A model generated the notes under the pieces. The model was not told where the DNA came from. It did no database searches and worked only from the letters and a program-made list of their open reading frames with translations. From positions 826,001 through 890,000 of the forward strand of contig NZ_CP101505.1 of NCBI RefSeq assembly GCF_024362345.1: a DNA stretch of 64,000 nucleotides, written 5' to 3'. The number at the start of each line of letters is the position of its first letter. Positions within the stretch are counted from its first letter, which is position 1. Both the position numbers and the translations under genes were made by a program. This document shows, piece after piece, positions 46,543-55,378 of the stretch. This DNA comes from Polaribacter dokdonensis. Lineage in GTDB: Bacteria; Bacteroidota; Bacteroidia; Flavobacteriales; Flavobacteriaceae.

Positions 46543-47214
46543 TTAACTTTTTTGAAGCGTTTTAATATCTGCAATTAATTGCTTTACAGAGTTTTTATTC
46601 AACCCATTATAAATGCCTCTAATGTGTTTATTCTTATCTATCAAAATAAAATTTTCTGTGTGTAAAAAATCATCTATTCCTTTAGGCTCTCCTAAATCAT
46701 TTTCAACAAAATAAGAAGATCTGCCTAAATCATAAATTTCTTGCTTTTTACCTGTTACCAAATGCCAATTAGCGCCAATATTCTTCTCAATTGCATATTT
46801 TTTTAATTGTGGAACAGAATCTTTGGTAGGTGTCACAGAATGAGAAAGCATTAGTATAGAATTATCATTTTGAAATGCCTCTTGAATCATATGCATATTT
46901 TTAGTCATAATTGGACAGATTCCAGGACAAGTTGTAAAGAAAAAATCAGTTACATAAATTTTATTATCAAAAGTTTTATCTGAAACTATCTTTCCATTTT
47001 GGTTTATAAATTCAAACTTAGGAATTTTATGAAAATCCTTTAATTTATTTGAGTTTTTATCAATCCATTTAGGTGTAAATGAAGCTTCATTATAATAAGG
47101 TAAATCATCTACCCTACTTTCTAACTCTTTACTTTCTTGCTTTTTACATTGCAAAAACATAAAAAAAGTTAATACTAAAAGACTATATTTTTTTACGCTC
47201 TTCAATTTTTTCAT
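46543..47214 (-). CDS. SCO family copper/redox lipoprotein
   Basis: A membrane-anchored thioredoxin-fold protein for copper delivery or thiol reduction in cytochrome oxidase assembly. The lipobox cysteine is C23 (FLQCKK). The metal-binding motif C96-P-G-I-C100 and the later His185 (FLHTENFILID) are the three SCO copper ligands. Its start overlaps the MORN-repeat gene by 32 nt. As the last gene of the ECF-sigma island it points to a copper or electron-transfer theme. Confidence 0.9.
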   Translation of the reverse strand: MKKLKSVKKYSLLVLTFFMFLQCKKQESKELESRVDDLPYYNEASFTPKWIDKNSNKLKDFHKIPKFEFINQNGKIVSDKTFDNKIYVTDFFFTTCPGICPIMTKNMHMIQEAFQNDNSILMLSHSVTPTKDSVPQLKKYAIEKNIGANWHLVTGKKQEIYDLGRSSYFVENDLGEPKGIDDFLHTENFILIDKNKHIRGIYNGLNKNSVKQLIADIKTLQKS

Positions 47215-47791
47215 TTTTTAGCTGATAACATAAGTTGGCTCTTTGCATACCAAAAATTCGACCATTTTTAGCTTCATAATTAACATAAATAGCTCCATTC
47301 TCTAACCAAGCTTGTTGCAATCCTTCCTCTAATCCTTGGTTTAAATTTCTTTTTTTTGCTAATTGACCACTAGCATACCACACTTTTTGAACTCCTTGTA
47401 ATTTACCATTGACATAATTGGTTTCAGAAATTAAATTACCATTTTTATCATAATTAAGCTTTTTTCCTTGCAACTTATTATCTACATAAAGAGCCTTTCT
47501 TTTTACACTTCCATCATCAAAAAACATGAAGCTTTCTCCTTCTCTTTTACCATTGTAAAAAGCAGTTTTTTCAGATATACTATCATTTTCATGCAATTTA
47601 AAACTAAAGCCATTAAAGGGTTTATCTTTATATAACCATAGTCCTTTTGTTTGATCTAATTTTAGCTCTTCTTTATTTACAAAAACATTTTGTATCAACT
47701 TTTTTACCACTAGATTTTCATCTTTAAATTCTGATTTTTTACAAGAATTAAAGACAATAAAAAATAAAATATAATATTTAATTAATCGCAT
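47183..47791 (-). CDS. MORN-repeat (YwqK-type) lipoprotein
   Basis: The lipoprotein signal MRLIKYYILFFIVFNSC puts the start at 47791 rather than an upstream codon at 47818. The mature part contains about five MORN/YwqK-like repeats, for example FNGFSFKLHENDSISEKTAFY, REGESFMFFDDGSVKRKALY, LQGKKLNYDKNGNLISE and LQGVQKVWYASGQLAKK. These proteins are often called YwqK antitoxins, but in Bacteroidetes no toxin is nearby and the label should not be trusted. It overlaps both neighbours, so it belongs to the ECF-sigma island transcript. Confidence 0.82.
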   Translation of the reverse strand: MRLIKYYILFFIVFNSCKKSEFKDENLVVKKLIQNVFVNKEELKLDQTKGLWLYKDKPFNGFSFKLHENDSISEKTAFYNGKREGESFMFFDDGSVKRKALYVDNKLQGKKLNYDKNGNLISETNYVNGKLQGVQKVWYASGQLAKKRNLNQGLEEGLQQAWLENGAIYVNYEAKNGRIFGMQRANLCYQLKNEKIEERKKI

Positions 47792-48569
47792 TTGGTGTAC
47801 CTTGATATGGACCTGCAAAAGCTAAATACCTACCAGTTGTAGTATACAATTCATTAATAATATGATAATGATATGTTTCTTCTGAAGAATGTTGAGTTGT
47901 ACTTGTATGACCTCCTGAAGCATCTAATCCTGTAGGATAAGTTCCTGTTGAATTACACTTTCTTCCATATATAAAAAATCCATCTGAAATAATACCAACT
48001 AATTTATCATCATCATCTGTAAACGCTAAAGGTTCTAAATGATAGTGATATTGTGATGGTCCTATATGAGCACCTGCATAATCTAAACTACCAGCTGCAC
48101 TATCTAAAGGACCATTTCCTTCTTGATCATTGTAAATGTAAGCACCACTAACAGCTATACCAATAGCTCCTAAGCTAGTGGCTGTTGTAGAACTTGCAAT
48201 TGATGATGATGCAGAAACAGTTAATGAACCAGATAAATCTCTACCTGAGGTATCTATTCTTGTTGGTGTCATACTCGCTTCACTAGTAACAGTTGGTGCT
48301 ACATATAAAGGATGACTTTCGCTCCAATAAGGAGTTGTATGATTTGGCAAACCTGTTGTTTCTATGGTTATTGATGTTCCATTTCCTGAAATGTAAATAT
48401 CGGTTTCATCTACATCAAAATCATCAAATGCAGATGGAAGTTCTGTAATAATAACATCATTTGTTGTTTGATCTATAAGGGTTTCTGTATCATCATTTGA
48501 GCTGCATGCTATTAATGCACTTACTACAATTACAGCCAATGAAATTGATTTAAATAGTTTAGTTTTCAT
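47778..48569 (-). CDS. YHYH-domain lipoprotein
   Basis: The lipoprotein signal MKTKLFKSISLAVIVVSALIAC has the lipobox at C22, followed by an acidic Asp-rich segment. The YHYH domain is defined by two copies of the motif: SQYHYHLEP (about residue 168) and TYHYHIINE (about 243), with GIISDGFFIYGRK between them. YHYH proteins are uncharacterised; histidine clusters suggest metal binding. In the island it sits between the EF-hand and MORN genes, downstream of the di-haem peroxidase, which supports a copper or redox link. Confidence 0.88.
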   Translation of the reverse strand: MKTKLFKSISLAVIVVSALIACSSNDDTETLIDQTTNDVIITELPSAFDDFDVDETDIYISGNGTSITIETTGLPNHTTPYWSESHPLYVAPTVTSEASMTPTRIDTSGRDLSGSLTVSASSSIASSTTATSLGAIGIAVSGAYIYNDQEGNGPLDSAAGSLDYAGAHIGPSQYHYHLEPLAFTDDDDKLVGIISDGFFIYGRKCNSTGTYPTGLDASGGHTSTTQHSSEETYHYHIINELYTTTGRYLAFAGPYQGTPNAIN

Positions 48570-48588
48570 AATTAGTTTACTTGTTGTG

Positions 48589-48882
48589 TTAGTTAATTTC
48601 TCTTCTCTCTGGTCTTTCTGGCCTTTTTGGTTTTGGTGCCTTCTTTAATTCCTCTTTAGAAATAAAACCATCTTTATTGGTATCTATCTTTTTGAAATCT
48701 TGTTTTAAAGGACCTTTTGCTTCTTTTAAAGATATTTTACCATCTTCATTTTTATCTAAATCCTTAAAAATCTTTTTTATAGAAGGTGGTCCTTGTCTTT
48801 TTTGATCCTCTCTATTTTCTTGACCAAATGATGACAAAACCCCAAATGCAAAAAAAGTAATTGTTAAAAGTGTTTTTTTCAT
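48589..48882 (-). CDS. secreted EF-hand protein
   Basis: A 97-residue exported protein with signal peptide (MKKTLLTITFFAFGVLSSFGQ) and two EF-hand loops, DLDKNEDGKISLKE and DTNKDGFISKEE, each with canonical calcium ligands, and a basic Pro/Arg-rich tail. Probably a calcium-sensing or structural component of the island. It lies 19 nt upstream of the YHYH gene. Confidence 0.88.
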   Translation of the reverse strand: MKKTLLTITFFAFGVLSSFGQENREDQKRQGPPSIKKIFKDLDKNEDGKISLKEAKGPLKQDFKKIDTNKDGFISKEELKKAPKPKRPERPERREIN

Positions 48883-48964
48883 GTGTCTATTTTAGTGTTC
48901 TATATATTAAGATGTGCTTATAATTAAATACTTGCGCTGTTAACATACATTTAACTTAAATCTT

Positions 48965-50122
48965 TTATTGATTGGTTAAAAATGGATCTGAAAACTTTTC
49001 ATCAAAAATAAATTCCTCATCTGTTAGTGTTTTTAAGAAATCTACCAACGCTTGTTTTTCTACCTCTGTAAGATTAAGTCTTCTTACTCCATTTCCTTGA
49101 CGTAATCTGCCATCTAAATCTGCACTATTCTGCACTCCTGAATTGTAATGCTCTACAACTTCTTCTAAAGTTGCAAAACGACCATCGTGCATAAATGGTG
49201 CTGTTAGCTCAATGTTTCTTAAAGAAGGTACTTTAAATTCACCATCATTTCTACCTTCATCTGTTAGTATTGCATCTAAACCATTGTTTCTAGCTCTGTC
49301 TCCTACAAATGCATTAGTATCATGACAATCAGAGCATCTTGTTCTGTTACTGAAAAATAAATTTTTACCAAGATTTTCTGATGTTGTAAAATTAGGGAAG
49401 TTGGCATTTTGATTATTGGTTTGTGCTAAACCTTCATCGTATTTTGATTGATAAGAAACCATTGATCTAACAAACTGAGCTAAGGCTAAAGATACTCTCT
49501 CACTAGTTATTTCTTCATCACCAAAAGCTCTAGTAAATAACACAGTATAATAATCATCATTCTGCAATTTACTTTCAAGTTCTTCTAAAGTTAAACCCAT
49601 TTCTACAGCATCTTGTATTGGTAATAACACTTGCTCTTCTAAGCTAGCTGCTCTTTCATCCCAAAAGAATCTTCCATTATCATAGAATTTAGCATTAGCT
49701 AAACCCATGGAATTCCTGGCTGTTAATTCGCCATTAAAACCTACACTTAACGTATTTACATCTGTAAAACCTTTAGATTGATCATGACATGATGCACAGC
49801 TAACTGCATTATTTACAGATAATTGATTATCGTAAAATAAAACTCTACCCAAAGTTGCACCTTCATCTGTAATTGGATTATTATTTGGAGTGTTATCTTC
49901 TTGTGCTGTTCCGTTATTTAAAAAATAATCTGGTAAAACAACATTTTCGTAATTAAAAGAATTGGCTGGTAGATTTAAAGTTCGTGCTAAAATTTCTAAA
50001 TCTGAACTTGTGTTTTCATCAATAGAAACATCATCAATAAGTTCTACATATTCAGAATCTGATGAACAAGAAACGATACCTATTAGAATAAATAGGGCAA
50101 AAGTTTTGTGAGTGAAAGTCAT
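48965..50122 (-). CDS. di-haem cytochrome c peroxidase / MauG-family lipoprotein
   Basis: A periplasmic di-haem enzyme of 385 residues. Haem sites are C109-A-S-C112-H113 and C263-S-D-C266-H267. The lipobox cysteine near residue 19 (GIVSCSSD) anchors it. The second haem region has the conserved VPSLRNIELTAPFMHDGRFATLEEVVEHY. Classical CCPs detoxify peroxide; MauG and MbnH relatives instead oxidise protein residues. Co-occurrence with YHYH, EF-hand and SCO genes makes a MauG-type role on a partner protein worth considering. Confidence 0.92.
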   Translation of the reverse strand: MTFTHKTFALFILIGIVSCSSDSEYVELIDDVSIDENTSSDLEILARTLNLPANSFNYENVVLPDYFLNNGTAQEDNTPNNNPITDEGATLGRVLFYDNQLSVNNAVSCASCHDQSKGFTDVNTLSVGFNGELTARNSMGLANAKFYDNGRFFWDERAASLEEQVLLPIQDAVEMGLTLEELESKLQNDDYYTVLFTRAFGDEEITSERVSLALAQFVRSMVSYQSKYDEGLAQTNNQNANFPNFTTSENLGKNLFFSNRTRCSDCHDTNAFVGDRARNNGLDAILTDEGRNDGEFKVPSLRNIELTAPFMHDGRFATLEEVVEHYNSGVQNSADLDGRLRQGNGVRRLNLTEVEKQALVDFLKTLTDEEFIFDEKFSDPFLTNQ

Positions 50123-50235
50123 AATTTTAAGTTTTAAATAAATAAAAAGTAAAATTGTTCCATATTTCTTATTTTGGTTGATATATGTTTAGATGACTAT
50201 CTTTTAAAAAACTTGCGAAAAAAAATTGAATAAGA

Positions 50236-50730
50236 TTATCTTGGTGGAGGAGGCATTCTTCTTTCTCTTGGAAAGTGATCTCCATTTCTATTGGGTGGAC
50301 CTGGTTTATTACCCCTTAAAGCTTGTTTAATAATCTTATCAAATTTACTCTTTTGTTCTTCATTACAAATGGCTCTTACCTGTTTAAAAAACTCAAAAAC
50401 CTCCAACTCTTTCTCTACTTCTAGCCTACTAGTCCTTTCAATAATTGCTCTAGTATCTATAGTAGAATTCTCTTCTTGAAAAGAACTAAACAGATTATCT
50501 TTCTGTCTTGTAATTTTTCTTTCAAAATCAAGCATTCTTTCTCTATGCTTTTCATCTAATTCAGTAAAAACTCCCTTTTGTTCTTCAGAGAAATTAAGTT
50601 GATTGGTTAAGAAGTTTCTTGCTGGTGGTTTCTTACCTCTTTGATGCGTCTGAGCAACCAATATGTAAATTAAAAAACCGTTTAACACCACCAAAACAAT
50701 TATTAAAACTGTAAGTAATTTTGTTTTCAT
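50236..50730 (-). CDS. CpxP/Spy-like periplasmic stress or metal sensor
   Basis: A membrane-anchored 164-residue protein with one N-terminal helix (TVLIIVLVVLNGFLIYILV) and a helical periplasmic part with two LTxxQ-like motifs (FSEEQKGVFTELDEKH and CNEEQKSKFDKI), as in CpxP, Spy and periplasmic heavy-metal sensors. Its tail is rich in Pro, Arg and Gly. It lies 5 nt after the membrane protein and sigma genes and probably takes part in sensing that controls the ECF sigma factor. Confidence 0.82.
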   Translation of the reverse strand: MKTKLLTVLIIVLVVLNGFLIYILVAQTHQRGKKPPARNFLTNQLNFSEEQKGVFTELDEKHRERMLDFERKITRQKDNLFSSFQEENSTIDTRAIIERTSRLEVEKELEVFEFFKQVRAICNEEQKSKFDKIIKQALRGNKPGPPNRNGDHFPRERRMPPPPR

Positions 50731-50735
50731 ACTCT

Positions 50736-51050
50736 TTAATTTAATAAACTTGTTGAAGTTTGTAAATTATACTCTTGAGCAAAACCCTCTATATTATTCG
50801 AATTACTAGTTTGCTCTTCTGCATTAAATGCGTAATAGAAAACAGATACATTTATGCAAATCACAAGTGCTAAAACTGCCCATTGTAATTTTGGGGTAAA
50901 CCATGCATATAAAGTAGAGCTCTCATTTATTTCTTGCTCTTGTTTAATGCTTTGTAATACTTTGTGCTTAAAAAAATGATTTACTTTCACTTCTTCAATT
51001 GCATTTAGTATTTCTAGTTGCTTTTCTAAAGTATTGTCTTTTTGTTCCAT
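50736..51050 (-). CDS. small membrane protein, candidate anti-sigma factor
   Basis: A 104-residue protein with one transmembrane helix in the middle (PKLQWAVLALVICINVSVFYY, about residues 50-73). The N-terminal half is cytoplasmic (with LEKQLEILNAIEEVKVNHFFKHKVLQSI). No zinc-finger H-x3-C-x2-C motif of ZAS anti-sigma factors is visible. It is placed between an ECF sigma gene and a CpxP-like sensor, an arrangement typical of sigma/anti-sigma/sensor units. Function is inferred from context. Confidence 0.6.
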   Translation of the reverse strand: MEQKDNTLEKQLEILNAIEEVKVNHFFKHKVLQSIKQEQEINESSTLYAWFTPKLQWAVLALVICINVSVFYYAFNAEEQTSNSNNIEGFAQEYNLQTSTSLLN

Positions 51051-51160
51051 TTCAGTTCTTTTGATTGCTCAAAATAATTTTATAATTATTTAGATGTGTT
51101 CTATTTCTAAAACTTGCAAAATATTTTAAATTTATTTTTAAATATATGTTTACCAATAAC

Positions 51161-51742
51161 TTAAGATGAATTATTTTTATTTACACTTGCCAACTTTTCT
51201 TTTAAAGATTTCTTAGCTCTAAACATTATAGATTCTACAGATGATAGACTTTTACCAGTAATTTCAACAATTTCTTGATAGCTTTTATCATCAATTTTAG
51301 CCAATGTAAAAACAATTCGTTGTGATTCTGGCAAGGTATTTATCGCCTTAAAAATAGTTGCAGTAAGTTCTTTGTTTTCTAAGATAATTCCTGGGTGTTT
51401 AAACTCAGTAAAGTAGTTGCTTTTATCTCTAGGTGTTTCATTACCTAAAATAGTTTGCATAAATGCAAATCTCTTCTTGGTGTTCTTTTTACGGATAAAT
51501 TCAAGGCATTTATTGGTAGCAATTCTATAAATCCAAGTAGAAAGTTTAGAATTACCTTTAAATTTATTTATCGATCTAAAAACCTCTAAAAAAACTTCTT
51601 GAGCAATATCTTCTGCATCTTCTTTATTAGGCACAAAAGAGATACAAGTATTAAATACCTTCTGTTCAAAATCATTTAGCAAAATGCCAAATGCAGAAGA
51701 TTTACCTTCTTTTAGTTCTTTTATAAAATCTAATTCGCTCAA
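51161..51742 (-). CDS. ECF-type RNA polymerase sigma factor
   Basis: Sigma-70 region 2 (EDAEDIAQEVFLEVFRSI, STWIYRIATNKCLEFIRKK) and region 4 (LPESQRIVFTLAKIDDKSYQEIVEITGKSLSSVESIMFRAKKSL) are clear. The 193-residue length fits the ECF class. It starts with TTG at 51742 (TTG AGC GAA). It is the first gene of the island of eight minus-strand genes down to SCO and likely autoregulates it. No clear promoter of the ECF type could be defined in the 100 nt upstream. Confidence 0.93.
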   Translation of the reverse strand: MSELDFIKELKEGKSSAFGILLNDFEQKVFNTCISFVPNKEDAEDIAQEVFLEVFRSINKFKGNSKLSTWIYRIATNKCLEFIRKKNTKKRFAFMQTILGNETPRDKSNYFTEFKHPGIILENKELTATIFKAINTLPESQRIVFTLAKIDDKSYQEIVEITGKSLSSVESIMFRAKKSLKEKLASVNKNNSS

Positions 51743-51831
51743 TAATAATTACCTAAAAAGTAAACATACCAAAAAAGTTAAAACTAAACTACATAAGTGC
51801 CTATCTATTTCACTTTTAATTGTATAATTTG

Positions 51832-51839
51832 TAACTTTG
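51832..51839 (+). promoter_or_regulatory. -7 box before the small cysteine-rich membrane protein gene
   Basis: TAACTTTG followed by CA, 4 nt before the ATG at 51844, so the transcript would be nearly leaderless. No good -33 element was found. Confidence 0.4.
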
Positions 51840-51843
51840 CAAC

Positions 51844-52047
51844 ATGAAATTATTATTACTTACTTTAGGGCTTTTAGCATTAGGAGTAGCAGGTATTGCA
51901 ATTAAAATTTGGGCTAAGAAAGATGGTGAATTTGCAGGCACTTGTGCTAGCCAAAACCCTATGTTAAATAGAGAAGGAGAAGCCTGTGGTTTCTGTGGAA
52001 AAAGTCCAGATCAGTTTGATACTTGTGCTGAACCTGAACATAATTAA
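51844..52047 (+). CDS. small membrane protein with a cysteine-rich tail
   Basis: A 67-residue protein with one N-terminal helix (MKLLLLTLGLLALGVAGIAI) and a hydrophilic tail containing four cysteines: C-A-S-Q-N-P then G-x-x-C-G-F-C-G and D-T-C-A. The cysteine spacing could bind zinc or an Fe-S cluster. Orthologs are frequent in Flavobacteriaceae upstream of the same glycosyltransferase-sigma-lipA cluster, as I recall; function unknown. It is the first gene of that cluster here. Confidence 0.75.
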   Translation: MKLLLLTLGLLALGVAGIAIKIWAKKDGEFAGTCASQNPMLNREGEACGFCGKSPDQFDTCAEPEHN

Positions 52048-52059
52048 GCTTTACCTAGT

Positions 52060-53160
52060 ATGCTATTAACCGTACTTTTCTACGTTTTTGTAGCTGTTAC
52101 AGGTATTCAAATTATTTATTATCTCTTATTTTCTTCCATTCTTGTTAAAAATAAAGAAGAGGTTATAACTTCAAATGAATATCCTATATCTGTTATTGTA
52201 TATAACAAGAATAGTGGAGATTCTCTAAGAAACAACCTTCCAAACCTTTTAAATCAAAAGTATTCTAAGTTCGAAATTCTTATAGTAGATAGCAGTACTG
52301 ATGATAATGATTTAGGTGAACTTATACTTGATTTTGTTGAGAAACATAACAACCTAAAAATTATAAAAGTAGAAAATAACGAGGCTTTTTGGGGTAATAA
52401 AAAATACGCTTTAACTCTAGGTATTAAGGCTGCCAAATATGATCATTTGTTGTTTACAGATGCAAAGACAAAAGTACTTTCTACAGATTGGATCAATTCA
52501 ATGAGTTCTAATTTTACGAAAACTAAAACCATTAATTTAGGTTATAGAAAATTTTCTAAAAGCAATTCGTTCTTAAATTTATTAGCACGTTTTGAAAACC
52601 TAGTTACAGCCATTCAATGTTTCTCATTTCTTAAAATCAAGAGTCCTTTTATGGCTTTTGGTGATAATTTAGCATATAACAGGCAAGAGTTTTTTAATGT
52701 AAAAGGTTTTATTTATCATATTAAAGTTACAAATGGAGAAGATGATCTTTTTATTAGAGATGCAGCTACCAAAGAAAATATTACCTACACTTTAGATGCA
52801 AATAGTTTTGTGGAAAACAAAGCACCAGAATCTCTATTAAGTTGGCTTTCATCACTCAAATCTAACAAATTACTTCAAAGACACTATAAGTTTAAACAAC
52901 GTTTACTTTTAAACCTGTTTAGTTTAACTAAGATATTATTTTACGTATTTGGTACAATTTCTTTTTTCTTTTTCTCTTGGCAAATAATCTTACCAATAGT
53001 ATTGTCTTACTTTTTAATTCAATTTATTGTTGTTGGTTTATCAGCAAAAAAATTACAAGAACCTTATGTGATTTTCTATTTACCAATTCTAGAAATTTCT
53101 TTAGTATTGATTCAAATTAGTATATTTATTGCTAATTCATTTTCAAAAACAAATCGTTGA
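52060..53160 (+). CDS. membrane glycosyltransferase, family 2
   Basis: An N-terminal helix (about 4-27), a GT-A domain (about 45-270) with ISVIVYNKNSGDSL, ILIVDSSTDDND, LLFTDAKTK (DxD-like) and a NGEDDLFIRDAATKEN acceptor motif, and two or three C-terminal helices (about 285-355). This is the layout of processive or lipid-linked GT2 enzymes. The sugar and acceptor are unknown. The sigma gene starts inside its stop codon (TTGA overlap of 4 nt). Confidence 0.88.
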   Translation: MLLTVLFYVFVAVTGIQIIYYLLFSSILVKNKEEVITSNEYPISVIVYNKNSGDSLRNNLPNLLNQKYSKFEILIVDSSTDDNDLGELILDFVEKHNNLKIIKVENNEAFWGNKKYALTLGIKAAKYDHLLFTDAKTKVLSTDWINSMSSNFTKTKTINLGYRKFSKSNSFLNLLARFENLVTAIQCFSFLKIKSPFMAFGDNLAYNRQEFFNVKGFIYHIKVTNGEDDLFIRDAATKENITYTLDANSFVENKAPESLLSWLSSLKSNKLLQRHYKFKQRLLLNLFSLTKILFYVFGTISFFFFSWQIILPIVLSYFLIQFIVVGLSAKKLQEPYVIFYLPILEISLVLIQISIFIANSFSKTNR

Positions 53161-53720
53161 GTAAAGAAAACTTAGTATTACAGCAAAATATTACCAAAGC
53201 AAAAGAAGGTAATCAGGCTGCTTTTCGCTATTTGTTAGACCTTTATTGGTTAGAGGTTTATAGCTTTTTACTTAAGAGAGTCAACAATGAAAATGAGGCA
53301 GAAGACATAGCTATACAAGCTTTTTCTAAAGCTTTTGACAAGATTTCTACTTTTGATGAAAATTATACTTTTAAAACTTGGCTAATAACCATTTCTAAAA
53401 ATGTGCATATAGATTTAGTTCGTAAAAAGAAAATATCTGTTGCAACAGAAACCACCAAAGATCAAGAAGAAAGAGTGTATTTAGTTGTTGATGAAAATCC
53501 TACTCCAGAAGATAAAATAATTAGAGAACAAAATTTAGCAAAACTTTTAAGAGACATTAGGCAGTTAAAACCTAAATATCAAGAAGTAATTCAATTGCGC
53601 TATTTTCAAGAACTTAGTTATAAAGAAATTGCACAACACACCAATGAACCCATGAATAATGTTAAGGTAAAATTGTTGCGTGCTAAAAAATTATTGGCGG
53701 AGATTATTAAAAAATCTTAA
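53157..53720 (+). CDS. ECF-type sigma factor (glycosyltransferase-lipA cluster)
   Basis: A 187-residue sigma-70 family protein: region 2 with NEAEDIAIQAFSKAFDKI and FKTWLITISKNVHIDLVRK, region 4 with LKPKYQEVIQLRYFQELSYKEIAQH. It starts at TTG 53157, overlapping the end of the glycosyltransferase gene. There is no anti-sigma factor next to it, unlike the sigma gene at 51161. It is followed 2 nt later by a zinc-ribbon protein gene. Confidence 0.93.
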   Translation: MSKENLVLQQNITKAKEGNQAAFRYLLDLYWLEVYSFLLKRVNNENEAEDIAIQAFSKAFDKISTFDENYTFKTWLITISKNVHIDLVRKKKISVATETTKDQEERVYLVVDENPTPEDKIIREQNLAKLLRDIRQLKPKYQEVIQLRYFQELSYKEIAQHTNEPMNNVKVKLLRAKKLLAEIIKKS

Positions 53721-53722
53721 GT

Positions 53723-54121
53723 ATGCCAAGATTTAATGCTTACGAAAAAAGCTTAAACGATTTTTCTGATGAAATTTTAATTGTTTGCAAAAACTGCAGA
53801 CAAAAAGCGATGGCTAAGCAAAAAGACAAATGTTTGCAAATTATTTGTGAAAATTGTGGCTATAATAAAAGGCTAAGTGATGTTTTTAATTTTCCAAATT
53901 ATGAGTTATGGCTTAAAACTGAATTAAATGAAGGGAAACTTTGGGCCTATAATTTAAATCATTTAGAATTTATTGAAAAGCATATTGCTGCAACTTTAAG
54001 AGAAAGAAATTTAGAAAGATTATCTAATATTTCTATTGGTAGCAGATTACCTAAATGGATGACAGCTAAAAATAATAGAGCTAAATTGCTAAAGGCAATT
54101 GCAAAATTAAAAATCAAATGA
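53723..54121 (+). CDS. zinc-ribbon protein of unknown function
   Basis: A 132-residue protein with a zinc ribbon at about residues 22-45 (C-K-N-C followed by C-E-N-C about 15-20 residues later). A helical C-terminal half follows, rich in basic residues (RERNLERLSNIS, AKNNRAKLLKAIAKLKIK). It could bind nucleic acid or act as an adaptor. It lies between a sigma factor and the Nramp-like transporter, overlapping the latter by 4 nt (ATGA). Confidence 0.72.
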   Translation: MPRFNAYEKSLNDFSDEILIVCKNCRQKAMAKQKDKCLQIICENCGYNKRLSDVFNFPNYELWLKTELNEGKLWAYNLNHLEFIEKHIAATLRERNLERLSNISIGSRLPKWMTAKNNRAKLLKAIAKLKIK

Positions 54122-55338
54122 AAAAATCTTTCTTACAATCTTTAGGGCCAGGTTTATTATTTGCAGGTGCAGCAATTGGGGTTTCTCACTTAGTACAATC
54201 TACAAGAGCTGGTGCAGAATTTGGTTTTGGCTTACTATGGGCCTTATTGTTGGTAAACCTATTTAAATATCCATTTTTTCAATTTGGACCAAGATATGCT
54301 GCTGCAACTGGTGAAACTTTGCTTGATGGTTATAATAAACTTGGTAAATGGGTTTTGGTGCTTTACTATATCATTTCCTTTGGTACTATGTTTACAATTC
54401 AGGCTGCTGTAACTATAGTAACAGCTGGCTTAGCTTCTCAACTTTTTGGTTTTACAGATAATCTAGTTGTTTGGTCTTTTATAATTATGTTGGTTAGCAT
54501 CATATTTTTATTAGTGGGGAAGTATAAATTATTAGATAATTTAATGAAATTTATCATTATAATATTATCATTAAGTACTGTTGCTGCTGTAGTTATTGCC
54601 TTAAATAATTCTTCAGAGGCTTTTGATGTAACTCAGATTTTACCTTCAGGTACTGCAGAAATAACATTCTTAATTGCATTTTTAGGCTGGATGCCTGCTC
54701 CTTTAGATATTTCTATATGGCATTCTATTTGGTCTGTAGAAAAAAGAAAAGTGAGCAAAATAGCAATTAAGCCTAAAGATGCCATTTTTGACTTTAATGT
54801 TGGTTATATAGGTACTATTATTTTAGGAGTATGTTTTGTACTTTTAGGAGCATTAGTAATGTACAAATCTGCAGCTACCTTTTCTAATAAAGGGGGTGAA
54901 TTTGCAGAACAACTTATAAATTTATATACACAAAACTTAGGTGAAGTATCTTATATTTTCATAGCTATTGCAGCTTTTACAACTATGTTTAGTACTACCA
55001 TTACAACTTTAGATGCTTCTCCAAGAGCCATGAATTTAAGCACAAATTTATTACTGAATAAAAACTATAAATTTGGCTATTGGTTTTGGATTATTCTTTT
55101 ATTTGTAGGCACCTTATTAATACTTCAGTTCTATATTGCAAATATGGGAGACTTGGTTAAAATTGCAACAATTCTATCATTTTTAACAGCACCTTTTTAC
55201 GCAATTTTAAACTATATTTTAATTACTGGTAAACATACCCCAAAAGAAAATCAACCTAAAATTTTTACAAAGGTTTTAAGTTTGGTTGGAATTGTATTTC
55301 TAATTGGATTTAGCATTTGGTTTTTAACTAATATTTAA
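54118..55338 (+). CDS. divergent Nramp-family transporter
   Basis: About 11 membrane helices in 406 residues with the Nramp start GPGLLFAGAAIG and TM1b QSTRAGAEFGFGLLWALL. The metal-binding DPGN of TM1 reads G21-V-S-H24, so both Asp and Asn ligands are gone. The TM6 motif is M192-P-A instead of M-P-H, keeping the Met. It belongs to Nramp-related carriers whose cargo may not be Mn2+/Fe2+. lipA follows 40 nt downstream with its own -7 box. Confidence 0.82.
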   Translation: MKKSFLQSLGPGLLFAGAAIGVSHLVQSTRAGAEFGFGLLWALLLVNLFKYPFFQFGPRYAAATGETLLDGYNKLGKWVLVLYYIISFGTMFTIQAAVTIVTAGLASQLFGFTDNLVVWSFIIMLVSIIFLLVGKYKLLDNLMKFIIIILSLSTVAAVVIALNNSSEAFDVTQILPSGTAEITFLIAFLGWMPAPLDISIWHSIWSVEKRKVSKIAIKPKDAIFDFNVGYIGTIILGVCFVLLGALVMYKSAATFSNKGGEFAEQLINLYTQNLGEVSYIFIAIAAFTTMFSTTITTLDASPRAMNLSTNLLLNKNYKFGYWFWIILLFVGTLLILQFYIANMGDLVKIATILSFLTAPFYAILNYILITGKHTPKENQPKIFTKVLSLVGIVFLIGFSIWFLTNI

Positions 55339-55350
55339 ATCTTTTCTTCG

Positions 55351-55358
55351 TAAATTTG
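55351..55358 (+). promoter_or_regulatory. -7 box of lipA
   Basis: TAAATTTG, a TAnnTTTG match, 21 nt before the ATG at 55379. No -33 TTG at the expected distance. Confidence 0.4.
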
Positions 55359-55378
55359 TAGTCTAATCTAGAAAGAAA

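Noticed and set aside
47183..47791. A toxin-antitoxin pair suggested by the YwqK-type repeats
   Set aside because: No toxin-like partner is adjacent; the protein is a lipoprotein within a redox gene island.
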